This document shows, piece after piece, positions 50,340 to 62,446 of a stretch of DNA of 64,000 bases (positions within the stretch are counted from its first letter, which is position 1; every line of letters begins with the position of its first letter). The DNA comes from Anarhynchus alexandrinus (Eukaryota; Chordata; Aves; Charadriiformes; Charadriidae). The notes under the pieces were generated by a model that worked only from the letters and a program-made list of their open reading frames with translations, did no database searches and had not been told where the DNA came from. The translations under genes were made by a program, and so were the position numbers. The stretch spans positions 1,453,484 through 1,517,483 of the forward strand of contig VUYV01000157.1 in the NCBI GenBank assembly GCA_008711295.1, written 5' to 3'.

Positions 50340-50921
50340 ACATAGAGATTTTATTTCTTACTTATTATAGATAAATACACTGTATATATGATTCCATTTA
50401 CATTTTGTATGAACTGCCTGTTTGCAGACAGAAACAGCTACATCCTAACTATCACCATCCTATAGCATACTGGTGTTTTAGTTACTAACATTAAAAGCAA
50501 TTCTAAATGGTTTAGTTTGTAAAATGTTATTTTCATTAATGTAACAGTGCCCTCTATGTTCCAGAGATTGCACTGAGGGTAAAATCATTCTTTGTATACT
50601 TAATAAATCATCCTCTTTTACTTCAATTCCATTTTAAGGAAAGGTGAATTTACCATGTTAATTTTTTTTTACTGTTAAGTTCCACAAAAAAAATAAAAGA
50701 ACCAACAAATTTTCATAAGCAAGGAATGAAAGGAAATTTAAATTTTAAGCTTTTAATCTCATTGTAAATACATAGTCACATATCCTTTTCTGATATTAAA
50801 AAAAAAAAGAAAAACACAATTTTTTTTTGGTGGGAAAACGGCTGTACAAATATTTTTCAAACTCTACAATTAACATTTAAAAAGTCTCAGAAGTAATAAC
50901 ATATTTGCTTTCAGCAAAAGA
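50340..50921 (-). other. Candidate 3' UTR-like AT-rich block, minus strand
   Basis: Between the candidate exon at 50922 and a minus-strand AATAAA (plus strand tttatt at 50350-50355) lies AT-rich sequence with A and T runs (about 50660-50700 and 50798-50828). It has the texture of a vertebrate 3' UTR but no independent proof. Confidence 0.2.
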
Positions 50922-51225
50922 TCATAACCAGTGAGTTATGGGTTTATTGCACACATGGAAACCTTCAAGAGGCTTCATGGTGAAGAAGAAGCACATCTGA
51001 ATTATGAGGCACTGAAATGTATATGCCCTCATGTCCACTGAATCTTTATTATACACAGCTGACCACATTTTCTTAATATATTTGTAAGATAAAAATTGGA
51101 AAGACTTCTTCATGTTGTGTACAAAATTCTCACAAACAAACTGTAACACAAAGGAACTGTCTGATTCTTCTCTAATGTTAAGAAGAAGAGCTCTTGAGGA
51201 CATAACTTCTTTATTGAGACTTTTT
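50922..51225 (-). CDS. Candidate terminal exon, minus strand; gene unknown
   Basis: On the minus strand a long polypyrimidine tract (plus 51228-51264, A- and AAG-rich) ends in TTTTTTAG with AG at 51227-51226. This is an excellent acceptor in form, though the tract may just be low complexity. Downstream one frame stays open for about 100 codons to TGA at 50922-50924. It includes SSRALLLNIREESDSSFV and KKMWSAVYNKDSVDMR. A minus-strand AATAAA lies about 570 bp beyond the stop. Composition is intermediate between coding and chance. I recognise no family. It could equally be a noncoding terminal exon or a chance frame. Confidence 0.22.
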
Positions 51226-51229
51226 CTAA

Positions 51230-52405
51230 AAAAGAAAAGAAGGAAAAAACATAAAAGGAAAAAGTCTTTCATGAGAGCTACTGCACTTACAATGTACGCA
51301 GTGGGACCAAGCAAGTAACTACAAGTCATAAGCAGTTATTTTGGTACCAGGAAAGCACAGCTCATTATTCAGTCTAGAGGGAAGAATAATTGCAATGATG
51401 GCATTAAACACAGAGAGGATAGCCTGAATCCAGGTTTAAAGCATGCTGAAAATAAAGATTAATTTAAACTTTTTCACCTTACTTTGAAACATTTCAGTTC
51501 TACACTCTCTCTCCATTAGCTTTCAGTTTCTACACACTTTGATAGGAAAGAATGGGAGAACAACAGGGTACTAACCCCAATTTCTTTTTTTTTCAACTCC
51601 TGCTACTATTTAGTGCTTAGAATGCTTCTGAACTTCTAGGAGAATATCTCTTGCTTGGAGGTGAGCTGAAAGGAGCCCACAGTAAACTGAGCTGTTTTAA
51701 ATATTCCATGGCAACATTTTCCTGAAGCTTATAAGGAGAAAGAAGAGAGGGGTGGAAAGGTTAATATATTTTACTTCAGGTGAAATGTTGCCATAAAGAA
51801 AATCACTTTGCTGGAAATCGAGGCTTTTTGAATTAATTGATGTCTTACTGTTTTCCAGAAGGAAGGTTCCTGAAATGGTGAAAAATATTTAACAGGCAAA
51901 GTAAAAGGCAGCTACTAGATACATTCTAACAGAAACTCATTGAAACTGCCCCTATTTCTCTCTTAGAAATAACAACGTTCAATGTATTCTGTGAAACCTT
52001 TAGGAATAACACGGTTCCAGTACTGAGGGTGGACCTTCTCACTGCCCAAAGTAATTTCACTGTTTACTTATTCTTTTTACTGCATATGCTTACAGAAATG
52101 CAAGATGTTGCAGAACAATGGCCTGTTATGCATGACACTTCCCCAGGAACCTCAGGGTTTCTTTCAGAATAACTGAAGCAAAGATGGTTTGATATAACAT
52201 ACCCGTGGCCTGTCATTAAGAGAATGATAATGCTTTGTGTGGTAGTGCACACACATAGACAACTGCATGCTTTTATTAACGATCTCTGTATTCTTTCCCT
52301 ACTCTCAGATCTTAAGTGTCGGTGAAACTTTGACTTTGCTGGCTATCTTCTTCCCCATATTAGCACCAAGTGGCTTTGGCACTGTTTCCATTCCTCATTT
52401 GTTCT
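51230..52405. other. Stretch with no recognised gene
   Basis: AT-rich sequence. Apart from the purine tract at its left edge I see no repeat family or reliable exon. Confidence 0.4.
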
Positions 52406-53199
52406 GAAGCCAACTGTATGAGATTCACCAAGGCTAAGTGCTGGGTCCTGTACTTGGGTCACAACAATCCCATGCAACATGCTACAGGTTGGGGACGAGT
52501 GGCTGGAAAGCTGCCTGGCGGAAAAGGACCTGGGGGTGGTGGTCAACTGCCGGCTGAATATGGGTCAGCAGTGTGCCCAGGTGGCCAAGAAGGCATAGCA
52601 TCCTGGCCTGTGTCAGAAACAGTGTGGTCAGCAGGACTAGGGAAGTGATTGTCCCCCTGTACTCAGCACTGGTGAGGCCCCACCTTGAACACTGTGTTCA
52701 GTTTTGAGCCCCTCACTACAAGAAAGACACTGAGGTGCTGGAGCATGTCCAAAGAAGAGCAACAAAGCTTGTGAAGGGTCTAGAGCACAAGTCTTGTGAG
52801 GAGAGGCTGAGGGAACTGGTGTTGTTCAGCCTGGAGAAAAAGAGGCTGAGGGGAGACCTTATCACTCTCTATGACTGCCTGAGAAGAGGTTGTAGGGAGG
52901 TGGGGGTCGGCCTCTTCTCCCAAGTAACAAGTGATAAGACAAGAGGAAATAGCCTCAACTTGCACCAGGGCAGGTTTAGATTAGATATTAGGAAAAATTA
53001 TTCATTGAAAGGGTTGTCAAGCACTGGAACAGGCTGCCCAAGGAAGTGGTTGAGTTGCCATCCCTAGAGGTACTTTAAAGACATATAGATGTGGTGCTGT
53101 GGGACATGGTTTTGTGGCGGATTTGGCAGTGCTAGGTTAATTGTTGGACTCGACAATCTTCAAAGTCTTTTCCAACCTAAGCAATTCTATGATTCTGTA
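52406..53199 (+). mobile_element. CR1 LINE, about 790 bp, plus strand, inactivated
   Basis: The longest young CR1 here. It starts inside the RT region ('agattcaccaaggctaagtg', 'ggtcctgtacttgggtcaca') and runs to the octamer tail at 53197. RT C-terminal blocks are readable: [51 protein letters not shown] and [10 protein letters not shown]. Damage includes a short deletion and TAG at about 52592-52597, TGG to TGA at 52705-52707, and a one-base deletion near 53000 that shifts the frame at the usual FFTERV block. A stop interrupts the region before the usual DMV end. The 3' UTR type (cttggcagtgctaggttaa form) matches the 1336 fragment. Not autonomous. Confidence 0.96.
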
Positions 53200-53369
53200 A
53201 TATCTTCCTTCTTTCTGTTCCTTTCTATCTATCTACACATAAGACAAAGACTTTTGTCAGTCAACAGGGGTAAATTAAATATTAGCCTCTACCTTTCCAA
53301 TTTTTAAATTATGCTCACATCATCTAGAGGGCAGCTCCTTCTACTCAACTATTTATGGAGAGAGATGCT

Positions 53370-53430
53370 GTGATATGGAAGCATTTTTCAAGGATGTGAA
53401 GCTACAAAAACAGCCAAACATAACAAAAAA
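53370..53430 (+). repeat. Unidentified direct repeat, copy 1
   Basis: The first 22 bases (53370-53391, beginning gtgatatggaagcattttt) are identical to 53997-54018. The following roughly 35 bases match at about three positions in four, many of the differences being transitions, and lead into an A-rich tract. Family not recognised. Confidence 0.7.
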
Positions 53431-53996
53431 AAAAAGATTTTCCAGCTATTCAGGAATGGTGGAAAACTGGAAAGGGCTGGGGACGAGGGCATACCACCAT
53501 AATTCAAGAAATATACAAGACACCAGAATTCAATTAATCATCCTGATGACAAAGGCTGTAACAAGTGTAAGAAATACAGAAAAAATGCTTCCTCGTGATA
53601 GTGATTGCAATAGCTCTGAGAAATGCAAAGAAGTTGCTGCTATAATAGCTTGAAATTTCATGAACTTAATATCTTACTCTTTTCCTCCATTATCTTAATC
53701 CAACTGCTTTGTTTGTCTAAAAGATATGCCTTTTGGGGAGCAGGGAGTTCACGAAAGTAGGATTTGTGATACATCAGTCTGAACTTTTCTTGGCAGAGGA
53801 CAGATATAAAATACATAAATTACACTCCTTTTTCTAGTGCTTATTTAAATTGATTTCAAAATAGGAACTGCAAATGAAGACTGGAAAATGTTCTCTAACT
53901 CATTAGTATGAAAATCACCAAATGAATATCATTTTAAGGAAAGAGTTAAGTACACTCTACATAAAAATGGCAGTGACAACTTATCCAACCTTGGGA

Positions 53997-54060
53997 GTGA
54001 TATGGAAGCATTTTTCAAACAGGTAAAGTTACATCAATAGTTAAACAAAACAAAACAAAG
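53997..54060 (+). repeat. Unidentified direct repeat, copy 2
   Basis: Pairs with 53370-53430, 627 bp away and in the same orientation. Copy 2 also runs into an A-rich (caaaa)n tract. It is either an old local duplication or two copies of an uncatalogued retroposon end. Confidence 0.7.
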
Positions 54061-55440
54061 AACACAATTGAACTAGAAAAGATATAGAAAGAATATGACA
54101 AGGACAGCTCCTATAAAAAAAAACAGACTCTGAAGCCTCAGAATGAGACAGTCCAAACAAATATGATGGACATCTCAAAAAACATCAATGGCAATGATTT
54201 TTCACTCCCTCTGTGAACGAGGAGTATAAAATGAAAATGGTATGGTGCATGTAAATGAGAAAAATGTAATGATTCTGTACATTACACAAACATAGATCCC
54301 CATCTTAAAACACTTTTAATTTACTACAAGTCCACAGTACTTCAAAAGGTGATTGGACAAAACTACCACCTCTGGCTCAGGCACTGACAGAAGTACACAT
54401 CACTAGAGGCTGTAAAATGCGCCAGCAAATGTTACTCTGTCCTGTGGTTGGACAGTGTCTGTGAATCTTGCAGCACCACTCTCATACAAAGTGATGACTA
54501 GTTGGACTGTACTGTAACCTAACATGACTATCCTTGCATTGATGAGAGGGATTTCTAAAACCTGAATATTCGTCCCTGTAGTACCTGAACAGGTCTAAGC
54601 CTAAAAATATCGTCCATCCTCTAACTGTATGATTCTTGTTCCTTTTGATATCAACAGGACACTGATTTTTTAAATTGTTACTTCTGCATTTAGATTTAAG
54701 AACAGATTTTTAATTTTCTCTTCAGTCCCTTTTTTCTTTAGTGTTTCTTTCACTTACAAAGTTGAAGGACGATGCATTTCTGAGAATTAATATTGGTAGG
54801 TGATCTTCCTTATGCTACACACTACCACTTGAAGAAGTACAGTTACTCCAAAAGAACTCAAAGATGGGGTGAGATTCTGTCTTCCGTGCCTGATTGTTGC
54901 TGAGAGACAGAGGAACTCTCTGGTACATTGATCATGGTGCATTGTCTTCCTCAATCAAAAACAGAGGAGATGTAATTGCAAGACTGATAAGAATTGCAAG
55001 GTGGTTTAGAAAATCACTGGTAATAATCTGTTGGAACAGATAAAAGTAATATTACATCAGAATGCAAAGACAATTCTAAATTTTCAAGATGATGGAAGAA
55101 TTTTTAGGTAGAAAATTTTCTTAGAAGTTATTTTCATCCCATGAAGGAAAAAGCAGAAAAGCGTGAATGTAAATTACCCTCCGTGCTGTTAGTGCCAACC
55201 TTGTTTGGTTGAAAACAAGTTATTATGGAGTTGTAATGATAGATTACCTTCTAGTGCAGAAGGAGACCACATAAGCATGATTTCTGATGTCTCCTTAATA
55301 AAAAGACCAGTCTTTGCTGAAGCCAGGCTAGAACAATCTGAAGCTGAAAGAACTTTTAAGAAGATTTCCAGGCCATTAATTTTCACTGTTTAATAAATCT
55401 AGGTAGTAGGCACAGTACAGTATCATAAAGTATAATATGT

Positions 55441-56330
55441 TGAATAGATCAAGAACTGGTTAACTGACTTCTTTAAAATAAGCCATCAGTGGTTAATCAT
55501 TACTATACAGGAGAATGGGGCTCCACAGGGAACAGGACACTGTGAGACATAATAAGGAAGTAATTATCTAATCACCAGCAATAAAATGTGTGGAAGGCAT
55601 AACATTTTTCACAATGGTAAATAATAATGAGAATGTAGATGCTATAAAGTAATCTGGATAGCTTGATAAACTGGTCATATCCAAATGAAGTATTTCTAAT
55701 GCAGCCAGATAGACAGCTATTAATCTAATAATGGAGTTTGCAGCTGCAGAATAAGATTTTTTTTCCTGTAAAGAGTTTGAAAAGATCTAAGAGTCATAGT
55801 GGCAAGATAACCAGCTTTCAGAACAATGCTGTAGCAATAAGAAGAACTCTGCTTCTTGGAGAAGGAAGAGGAAAGTTAATTAGAGTGCATAGTTGATTTT
55901 ACCATTGCTGGGAGTGTTATCGGGATATTCCCTATAATTCTGGTCTCCAGATATTTTAAAAGAAGGATAAAAGTTAGCGAAAGTTCATGAAAAAATGATT
56001 AGCAAAAATGATGGAAGCATTTGAGAGAGTACCTTGAAGTGAAACACAGAACATATCAAAAAGAAGATTGTAAGGTGATTCGATTACCATGTGTAAGTGT
56101 CTTCACAGAAAAAAAAATACATTAAGTACTATAGAGCTCTTTTATCTAGTGGAAGACATCGTAACAAGAACCAGTAGTTGGAAATTGAAACTAGATATTC
56201 ACTTTGGAAATAAGTTGTGCATTTTCATCAATTATGGAAGAAAATCTATCAATGCTAGTGACAGGTTTTCGCATCTCTTGATAGCTTTAAATCAAGACTG
56301 GGAGGTTTTCGAAAAGCCCATTACATCCTG
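55441..56330 (+). mobile_element. Ancient CR1/L3-like LINE, plus strand
   Basis: The plus strand follows the old amniote CR1/L3 ORF in order: 'gatcaagaactggttaact', 'caggagaatggggctccaca', 'aatctggatagcttgataaa', 'aagagtcatagtggcaagat', 'caatgctgtagcaataagaa', 'ggtctccagatattttaaaa', 'tagttggaaattgaaactag' and 'gctttaaatcaagactggga'. In the best frame (56089-56331) TRTSSWKLKLDIHFGNK corresponds to the [19 protein letters not shown] block of the young copies, and the final NQDWEVF corresponds to the FKxRxDV end. It has many indels and no octamer tail, so it is much older than 52406-53199. About 890 bp survive. Confidence 0.8.
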
Positions 56331-57415
56331 ATACAGTGAAAAAGCAGAAAAAAAGATCTTCTGCTTAATTTAAACCATACAGGTAAAAGTTAAGGACAAG
56401 AAATATTCAAGATTTCAAATAAAATGATCCCTTGTAAAAATCCCATATGATTAACAGGCTTATAAAATTGCATCTTATGTTCAAATTGATAAATCCCATT
56501 TTGTTGTTATCACAATATAGAGTGAAGGCACCACATTACAAACTTGCTCTCCAGATGATCAGTTTGTGGTATGCTGCTTCTGCAATGTCCTCAGGATGTT
56601 ATAGTGCTCTCAAGAGCAATGCTACACACCATCAAAGAAAATAAAAGCACTTTTTTCCTCTTCTTAATTTGGTGGCTGGATTTTAAGTAATGTCTTTCCA
56701 TTCCTCCTACTTATCATCACCTCAAGCTCATACTCCCCCTCTCTGACCCTTGATTTCTGGTTGCTTCTGATCTTAAAATTCCTTTGTCTCTGCCTTTTTC
56801 CACTGGCAGCATTGAAAAGAGTTTTCAGTCTTAAATGTTTCCCGGACTACTAAATTTTTCCCTGGTGAAAAGTAAGCTATTGACACATTATGATCTGTGC
56901 AGGTTTCAAAGATTTAAACTTATTTCTGCTTTATTTAGGAAGGAAGTGACAAAAAAAATCTCTTAAACTATTAAAATAGAACTATTTTTTTCAGTGTCTA
57001 TCATAAACTTGGGAAAGATCTGAATTTTATTTTATGAATACCATATTGGATTCTATTTGCCTTTCATGTTGCTGTCTACCTGCTTGCATATCATTTACTC
57101 TAAAGGAGCATGCAATCACTGTTAGAAACTGAAGAAGAAACACAAAAAAAGATGATCCAGTCAGAAGTATCCCCAAAGGCAACTTTGCCAGATACATAGC
57201 TGTGAAGAACATCTCAGGAGATTTGATAATTCATCAATAAAAAATGTTTTGTCCTGGAAAAATGTTTCATCAAGGCTATTTCTGCAGGGGTGTTTGCTAC
57301 TTTTGCTACTGGTGACTCTGGACTCCTTTCACACTCCCCTTCCTCCCACCTTCAAGAAAACTTTAAAAAATCTTGGGTTCATTCTAACTTAATAAACTCC
57401 TTTTTTCTGTTATAG
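56331..57415. other. Stretch with no recognised gene
   Basis: AT-rich sequence without recognised repeats. Its last 25 bases form the acceptor of the next feature. Confidence 0.4.
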
Positions 57416-57650
57416 GGGTCTTATCAATGGGAGCCTGTCCAGTTCTGCTCTATGATCCAGCCTTGGAGACAAGCTGTTTAGTCAAGATTGAAAAGAGGGA
57501 CATCAAAAGTCAGTGATCTGTTTGAAGAATGGTCATATTGAGTGCTGTGGGGTAAGGCAGGACATCAAGGATGAATCAGAAGAAGCTGACAGGAGCATTC
57601 TTTGAACTGATGAATGTAAAAATAAATAAAGCCTTGTTTTGAAGAAGTTG
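57416..57650 (+). ncRNA. Candidate noncoding terminal exon (lncRNA-like)
   Basis: A good 3' splice site (ccttttttctgttatag, AG at 57414-57415) is followed by about 205 bp of GC-richer sequence and then overlapping AATAAATAAA at 57621-57630 with a T/G-rich region just beyond. This is the layout of a short terminal exon. No long open frame is present, so if transcribed it is noncoding or 3' UTR. No upstream exon could be paired with it. Confidence 0.27.
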
Positions 57651-58129
57651 GTTTAAAGCCATTTTGATAAGACGATTTCACACATTTTCAGAGAGAGATC
57701 CCAGGCTAGATTTGATGACACAGAAACATCTCTTATCCTGGCATCTGCAGCCCAGGACTGGGGTTGGGCAGGCTACCAACCCATTCCTGGACGGTGATAG
57801 CATGATACCTACTGTCTATATGAGGGATGAAAAGACATTGAGCAAGAACTGAATTCAGTCAGTCTGGTGTGTGTAATATTGTCTGTATTCCTCTTTCATA
57901 ACAAGTTTAGAAGGTAACTTTCCTGGAAATGTTCTGGAATTGGTTTGGTTGTTTGGGTTTTTTTTTAATGTTTCTCATTCCCACTTCTCCCTCCTTACTT
58001 AGCTATCTTTATTTTCAGCATTTTTTTCTGTGGACTGACCTAACCCTCATTTTCTTGAATTTACACACTATTATTTTGTTCTGTCCATCTGAACATGGAA
58101 TACTTTCTTTTCATAGCAGCACTTTACAT
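57651..58129. other. Stretch with no recognised gene
   Basis: I see no repeat family. The part near 57960-58130 is T-rich and may be a further decayed extension of the LINE at 58130, but I cannot align it. Confidence 0.35.
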
Positions 58130-58321
58130 GACCAAAGGTTATTAACTTATCCTTGATTAGTCTTCTCTAAATAAGTAATTTTAGTCCTCTCAATCTTTCT
58201 TTAATATCTTTTTCAAATCTCAGTGCTTGCATTAGCTTATCTAGTTGATCAAAACTCTTCTTGAGATATGACGCCCAGAAGCATGCCTTGAAGTAGGGTG
58301 CAGTTCCTTATAACCATGCCA
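58130..58321 (-). mobile_element. Ancient CR1/L3-like LINE fragment, minus strand
   Basis: Plus-strand text matches the antisense of the old CR1/L3 RT C-terminal region: 'ttgattagtcttctctaaat', 'ttagtcctctcaatctttct', then 'cttgagatatgacgcccaga' and 'ccttgaagtagggtgcag'. The last two correspond to the block before RT motif LEYC...W in antisense. Short, diverged and noncoding. Confidence 0.65.
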
Positions 58322-58458
58322 GAACAGGAGAAAGAGAGCTTCCTGCATTTTCAAGATGACAAGTTTATTTATTCCAATAGAACTGACATTTGTCTTTTTT
58401 GGCAACGTCTTATTACTTATGTTTATAAATCTCATGGTAATCATTGTTTTATAGGAGT

Positions 58459-58472
58459 AAAAAAAAAAAAAA
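58459..58472. repeat. Poly-A run followed by (CAAA)-type sequence
   Basis: Fourteen A, then caaacccaaacaaaacc. Confidence 0.9.
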
Positions 58473-61400
58473 CAAACCCAAACAAAACCAAGAGGACTTG
58501 TTGGAGGTCACTTAGTAGAGAAAGGTCTTGAGTTCTATTCTGGTGTTATAGTCAGTTATTCATGCTGTTTTGGAATATGCTTAGTTTCATTTTCTTTTCA
58601 GAATATGTTTGCTCCATTGACGTGTGCACTTACAGTCTGTTTCTCCCCAGCAGATCCGAGTGCTGTAGACACGCTGCTGGGCAGACACTGCATCCTGCCC
58701 TCTCCCGTGGCATTGTGCATTGCTATGGGTTGATCCTAGGGAGCTCGTAATAAATCACTCAGATATTTCCCCAAATATCAGATTACAAAGAAAAAATATA
58801 GAGAATATTTCATCTAGCAAAAGGACCCCCCTGAGATGTACACAAAGGAATCTGGAGAGAGAATAAATTATTTCAGTGTGTCCATAGCTATACACAAAAA
58901 CATTTAGCAGACTATATGTCATTCCTATAGGTCTAATGCTGCAGACTGATGCGATTTTTGCTGTGGTCTGGAATGTGACCTCCACTCTACTCTTTTTGTA
59001 ATTTGCTTTCAGATCATTTATATGTGAAAATAGAAGAGATGGAAGCTTGGGGTGTTGGGAAAACTATATTTAACATTTTGTCAAGTGTCATCCACTATAA
59101 TACTAGGATTTTTTGCCAACACCTTTCTTCAGTGCAACTCTCTGCCATTCTAGCCTAACAGAGGGAAACAAAAGAGCTGAAAAGCCCGAGTGTTTCTTAG
59201 ACAGTTGCAACCTCTCATATATTTAAATGTCACTTAATAAATTGTAGGGGATGATTTTTTCCTATTGCAGATGGCACAGTAAATGGGGACAGAGAAAAGA
59301 GCAGGAAGCTATGAAAAATATTCACTAATTTATTTCCTTTGCTCTAGCTGCTGGAACTGGGAAAGATTTTTTTTCTTTGTTTCTTTGCACCAGCTAATTA
59401 TTTGTAAGTATATTTGGGTAATTATTCAACAGTTTTCATGGAAGTTTGAGTAAAAAAGTTTCGATATTTCTAAGATACAGTTCTGGGGAACAATTGCTGT
59501 CCAAATCAGTGCTACATTAGAAAAGATTTTAGCACAGTGATTAGGCTGTTATTCTGGGTTGTAAGGGAGGATGTCAGTTGCCTAAAATTAAACATCAAGG
59601 GGCAGTTTAGATGTGCCGGGTTATCCACCATGTTTATATGTGTCTGTAGCAGTCCAGAGAAGCAGGTGGGGAGAAGTCAAACAGTGAATGAAACCAAAAT
59701 AGATGTGCAGGAGAGACACATGAGGAAAAACCCTTGTGAAGTCCTGACCTAGTTCAGCTTTAGCCTGGCAGGGTACCCTTTTTACTACACTTTAGACATA
59801 GCTAGTTTCCTATTTGTGAAATCGTGAACATCTCCATCAAGAAAGATTTCCATTTCACAATAGTCGGGTAAAGAAATATACGTGCAGAATAAACATGTCC
59901 AACTTCAAATTGAGCAGGGAAGGAACTTGAAACTCTTTTCCTACGGCTCAAATAATTGTGCTGATGATGGCTGTCCTCCAGCATCCTGCAGTTTCTCTCT
60001 TTATTTTATCCACTATAATTTAAATTTCAAAAGGTTTTGATTTAATCCTAATATCAAACAGGAACAGTTTTTGAATACTCAGAAATTGTTTTGCTGTGGA
60101 AAAACTGTTTACCAATCTACTCAAAATCAAAAAGGTTTTTGCTACCTGGCAAGTACAAACAAAAAAAAGATACAATACATACAATATAAATTTAAAAAGT
60201 ATTAACTATGTTAAATCAACTACAAGTTTATTTTATAGGCCTTTGTATAGTCAAGGCTATCATTAGTTAATACTGTGATAATGTGTGAGGAAGAAACCAC
60301 ACTGAACCATAATTATTAACACCTATGGTGATGGTACGATAGTATCTTGGAAACCTTGCTGCACTCAAGGTTTCTGCAAAAATACAGTCCCTGCTCTGAA
60401 GACCTCATGATCTAAATAGGTCAGAGTGGCAGCGGAAAAGCAGCTTTGTAGATGGGACAGAGCTCTGTGCTGTTGCTGAAAAAAAAATCAACATATATTG
60501 TTCATTGTTTAATTCTGCATTTGCAGAATCACACTGCACTGACAGTTTCTGAGGAGACAGCGCGAGCACAGTTTCAACGCTGTTGTGTTTTTGCTTCTGT
60601 TTTTCTTTCCCTCCTTTGTGGAAAGCATGTCCCTCTGTTTAAATGCTTCTTTTGGTGGACTAGTGTCATATTTCATGTTGTCTCAATACTTCCTAGCAGT
60701 ATCCAGCAGTGACCTTATTTCAGTCTAGCTGTACACATGTTAACTTTTTGGATCTGACTTCATACTACTGTTTACTGCCATTTTTTAACATCTCATCTTT
60801 TTGTTTTATCTCTGTTTCAGCTGTGTTCAACATTCCTTTCGATGTAATATCAGACTGATTATCACGGAATTCCATGAATATGCTCTTTGTTCCTTTAGAT
60901 CATTAAAGATTAGAAATAAGAAGAGACATCACAGAGACCTCATTTCTCCCAGTAAAAGCCTTCCAGCAAATTCACATTTTGCCATTGCTCGTTAGCCTCT
61001 GTTTATATTTCTTCAGCCAGCATGCAGTTCAAGTGAAATTACCTAAGTACTGTTATCTGAGTAAATAATGTTAGGTGTTTTGCAACATTTACTCACTACC
61101 AAGCATGTATGTCTAGATGGTATTCTTTATACTGAAGATAACTGTAGTCAAATAATGTGGAGTGAAACTAGGATTACTATTTCATGACAGTGCTACTCTA
61201 GTACAATATTTTTTGTATTTTATTCACACAAGATATAATAGTAGCAAAATGTAAGCATACCACGTGCATGTGCTAATTTAAAATATTTTTCTGTAGATCT
61301 ACCCAGCTACATAACGACATAATACAATTACAACATATTTATGGACGAAGCTGTTACAGCATTATTATTGCCACAAAAGGAAATATTTTCAGTTTGTATG

Positions 61401-62344
61401 GTCTTAATCTGCTGGTGCATTTTCCAATTTGTGCGGGCAATTTTCCATCCTTAAGCATTTATTTGCAATGTAGTAGTCTAAAGACACAAATGACTACAAA
61501 TATACACACAGGCATGTAGAGATTCACACAAAGTTGTAGATGCATGTTTATGTATGTATAGATCTATGTCTATATATTTGTAGAAATTTAGATTTAATGT
61601 AGCTGCTTTACATGGATATTTGTGTTATATTTAAGATACAAAGCATATTTGAACATTTATTTAAAATATTTTGCTAATTTGTACATCTGCATGAAGGCTG
61701 TGAGTGACGCTATTTTCACAAGCGTTATGCTGACTTCCAAGCAAAAGTTTCAGTAATTTCCAGTACAGATATTCAAAATCCCACTTGTTACCTTTCTTGC
61801 ATTCATGACACACAATTATGAATACAGACACTAATTGCATCCCATTTCCTGAGCTCTTAGTACTGTTGCATTTCAGAACAATTTCATTATACCTTTCAGA
61901 AGCTGATGTAATAAAATTATCAACTGAAAAGTCACCCTTCATTTATTGTTTTTTAAGGATAGTTTCAATAATCTGAGAAAAAAAAAATGTGATCAAGTTT
62001 ACCATCAATTATGCTTATCTTAGTGGAAGGAAAAGGGTTTATTTCTAGCTAAAAAGAAAAGAAACGCAAAACTTGTGCCCCAGGGCTGGGTTTGCTTCAA
62101 ATTGTTCAGCATGGAACTACAGTGAGGTTAAAAGAAGAGGAGAGTTCCCAGCAGAGCAAAGGCATCCTCATTTTTCATTGTCATATCCCATTAGAGTTAA
62201 ATGCAATGAATTCAAGAGTAATGTGGATTTCTTTGGGCAGGTATGCAGTCTGTAGAAAGGCGTTCAGTAGTATTCTTTAGAGATTAACTTAGCAGTGCCG
62301 GAGAGTTTCAGGTACTGAAAATTCCAGCTTACTTCATATGGTAA

Positions 62345-62355
62345 ACACACACACA
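62345..62355. repeat. Short (AC)n tract
   Basis: acacacacaca, about five and a half dinucleotide units. Confidence 0.85.
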
Positions 62356-62411
62356 GAGGCATCCAAAACTACTAGTTCTGCTGTTTGGACAACTATGTAC
62401 AGAAATACAGA

Positions 62412-62446
62412 GAACAGAAGGAACAGGGAAGGAACAGAAGGAACAG
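62412..62446. repeat. Tandem duplication with 20-bp period
   Basis: gaacagaaggaacag occurs at 62412-62426 and 62432-62446, separated by ggaag. Confidence 0.9.

Larger units (their letters stand above)
53200..55440. other. Stretch with no recognised gene; contains a diverged direct repeat
   Basis: Holds the two repeat copies listed separately. I see no exon with good splice sites. Confidence 0.4.

Noticed and set aside
60527..60712. Open frame after tttgcag with some CpGs
   Set aside because: After about 20 residues it becomes Phe/Cys/Leu-rich noise; no donor or polyadenylation signal.
60821..60995. 58 open codons after a strong acceptor (ttttatctctgtttcag)
   Set aside because: Basic, His/Arg/Ser-rich peptide with no recognisable family, no donor and no nearby polyadenylation signal; kept only as a weak possibility.
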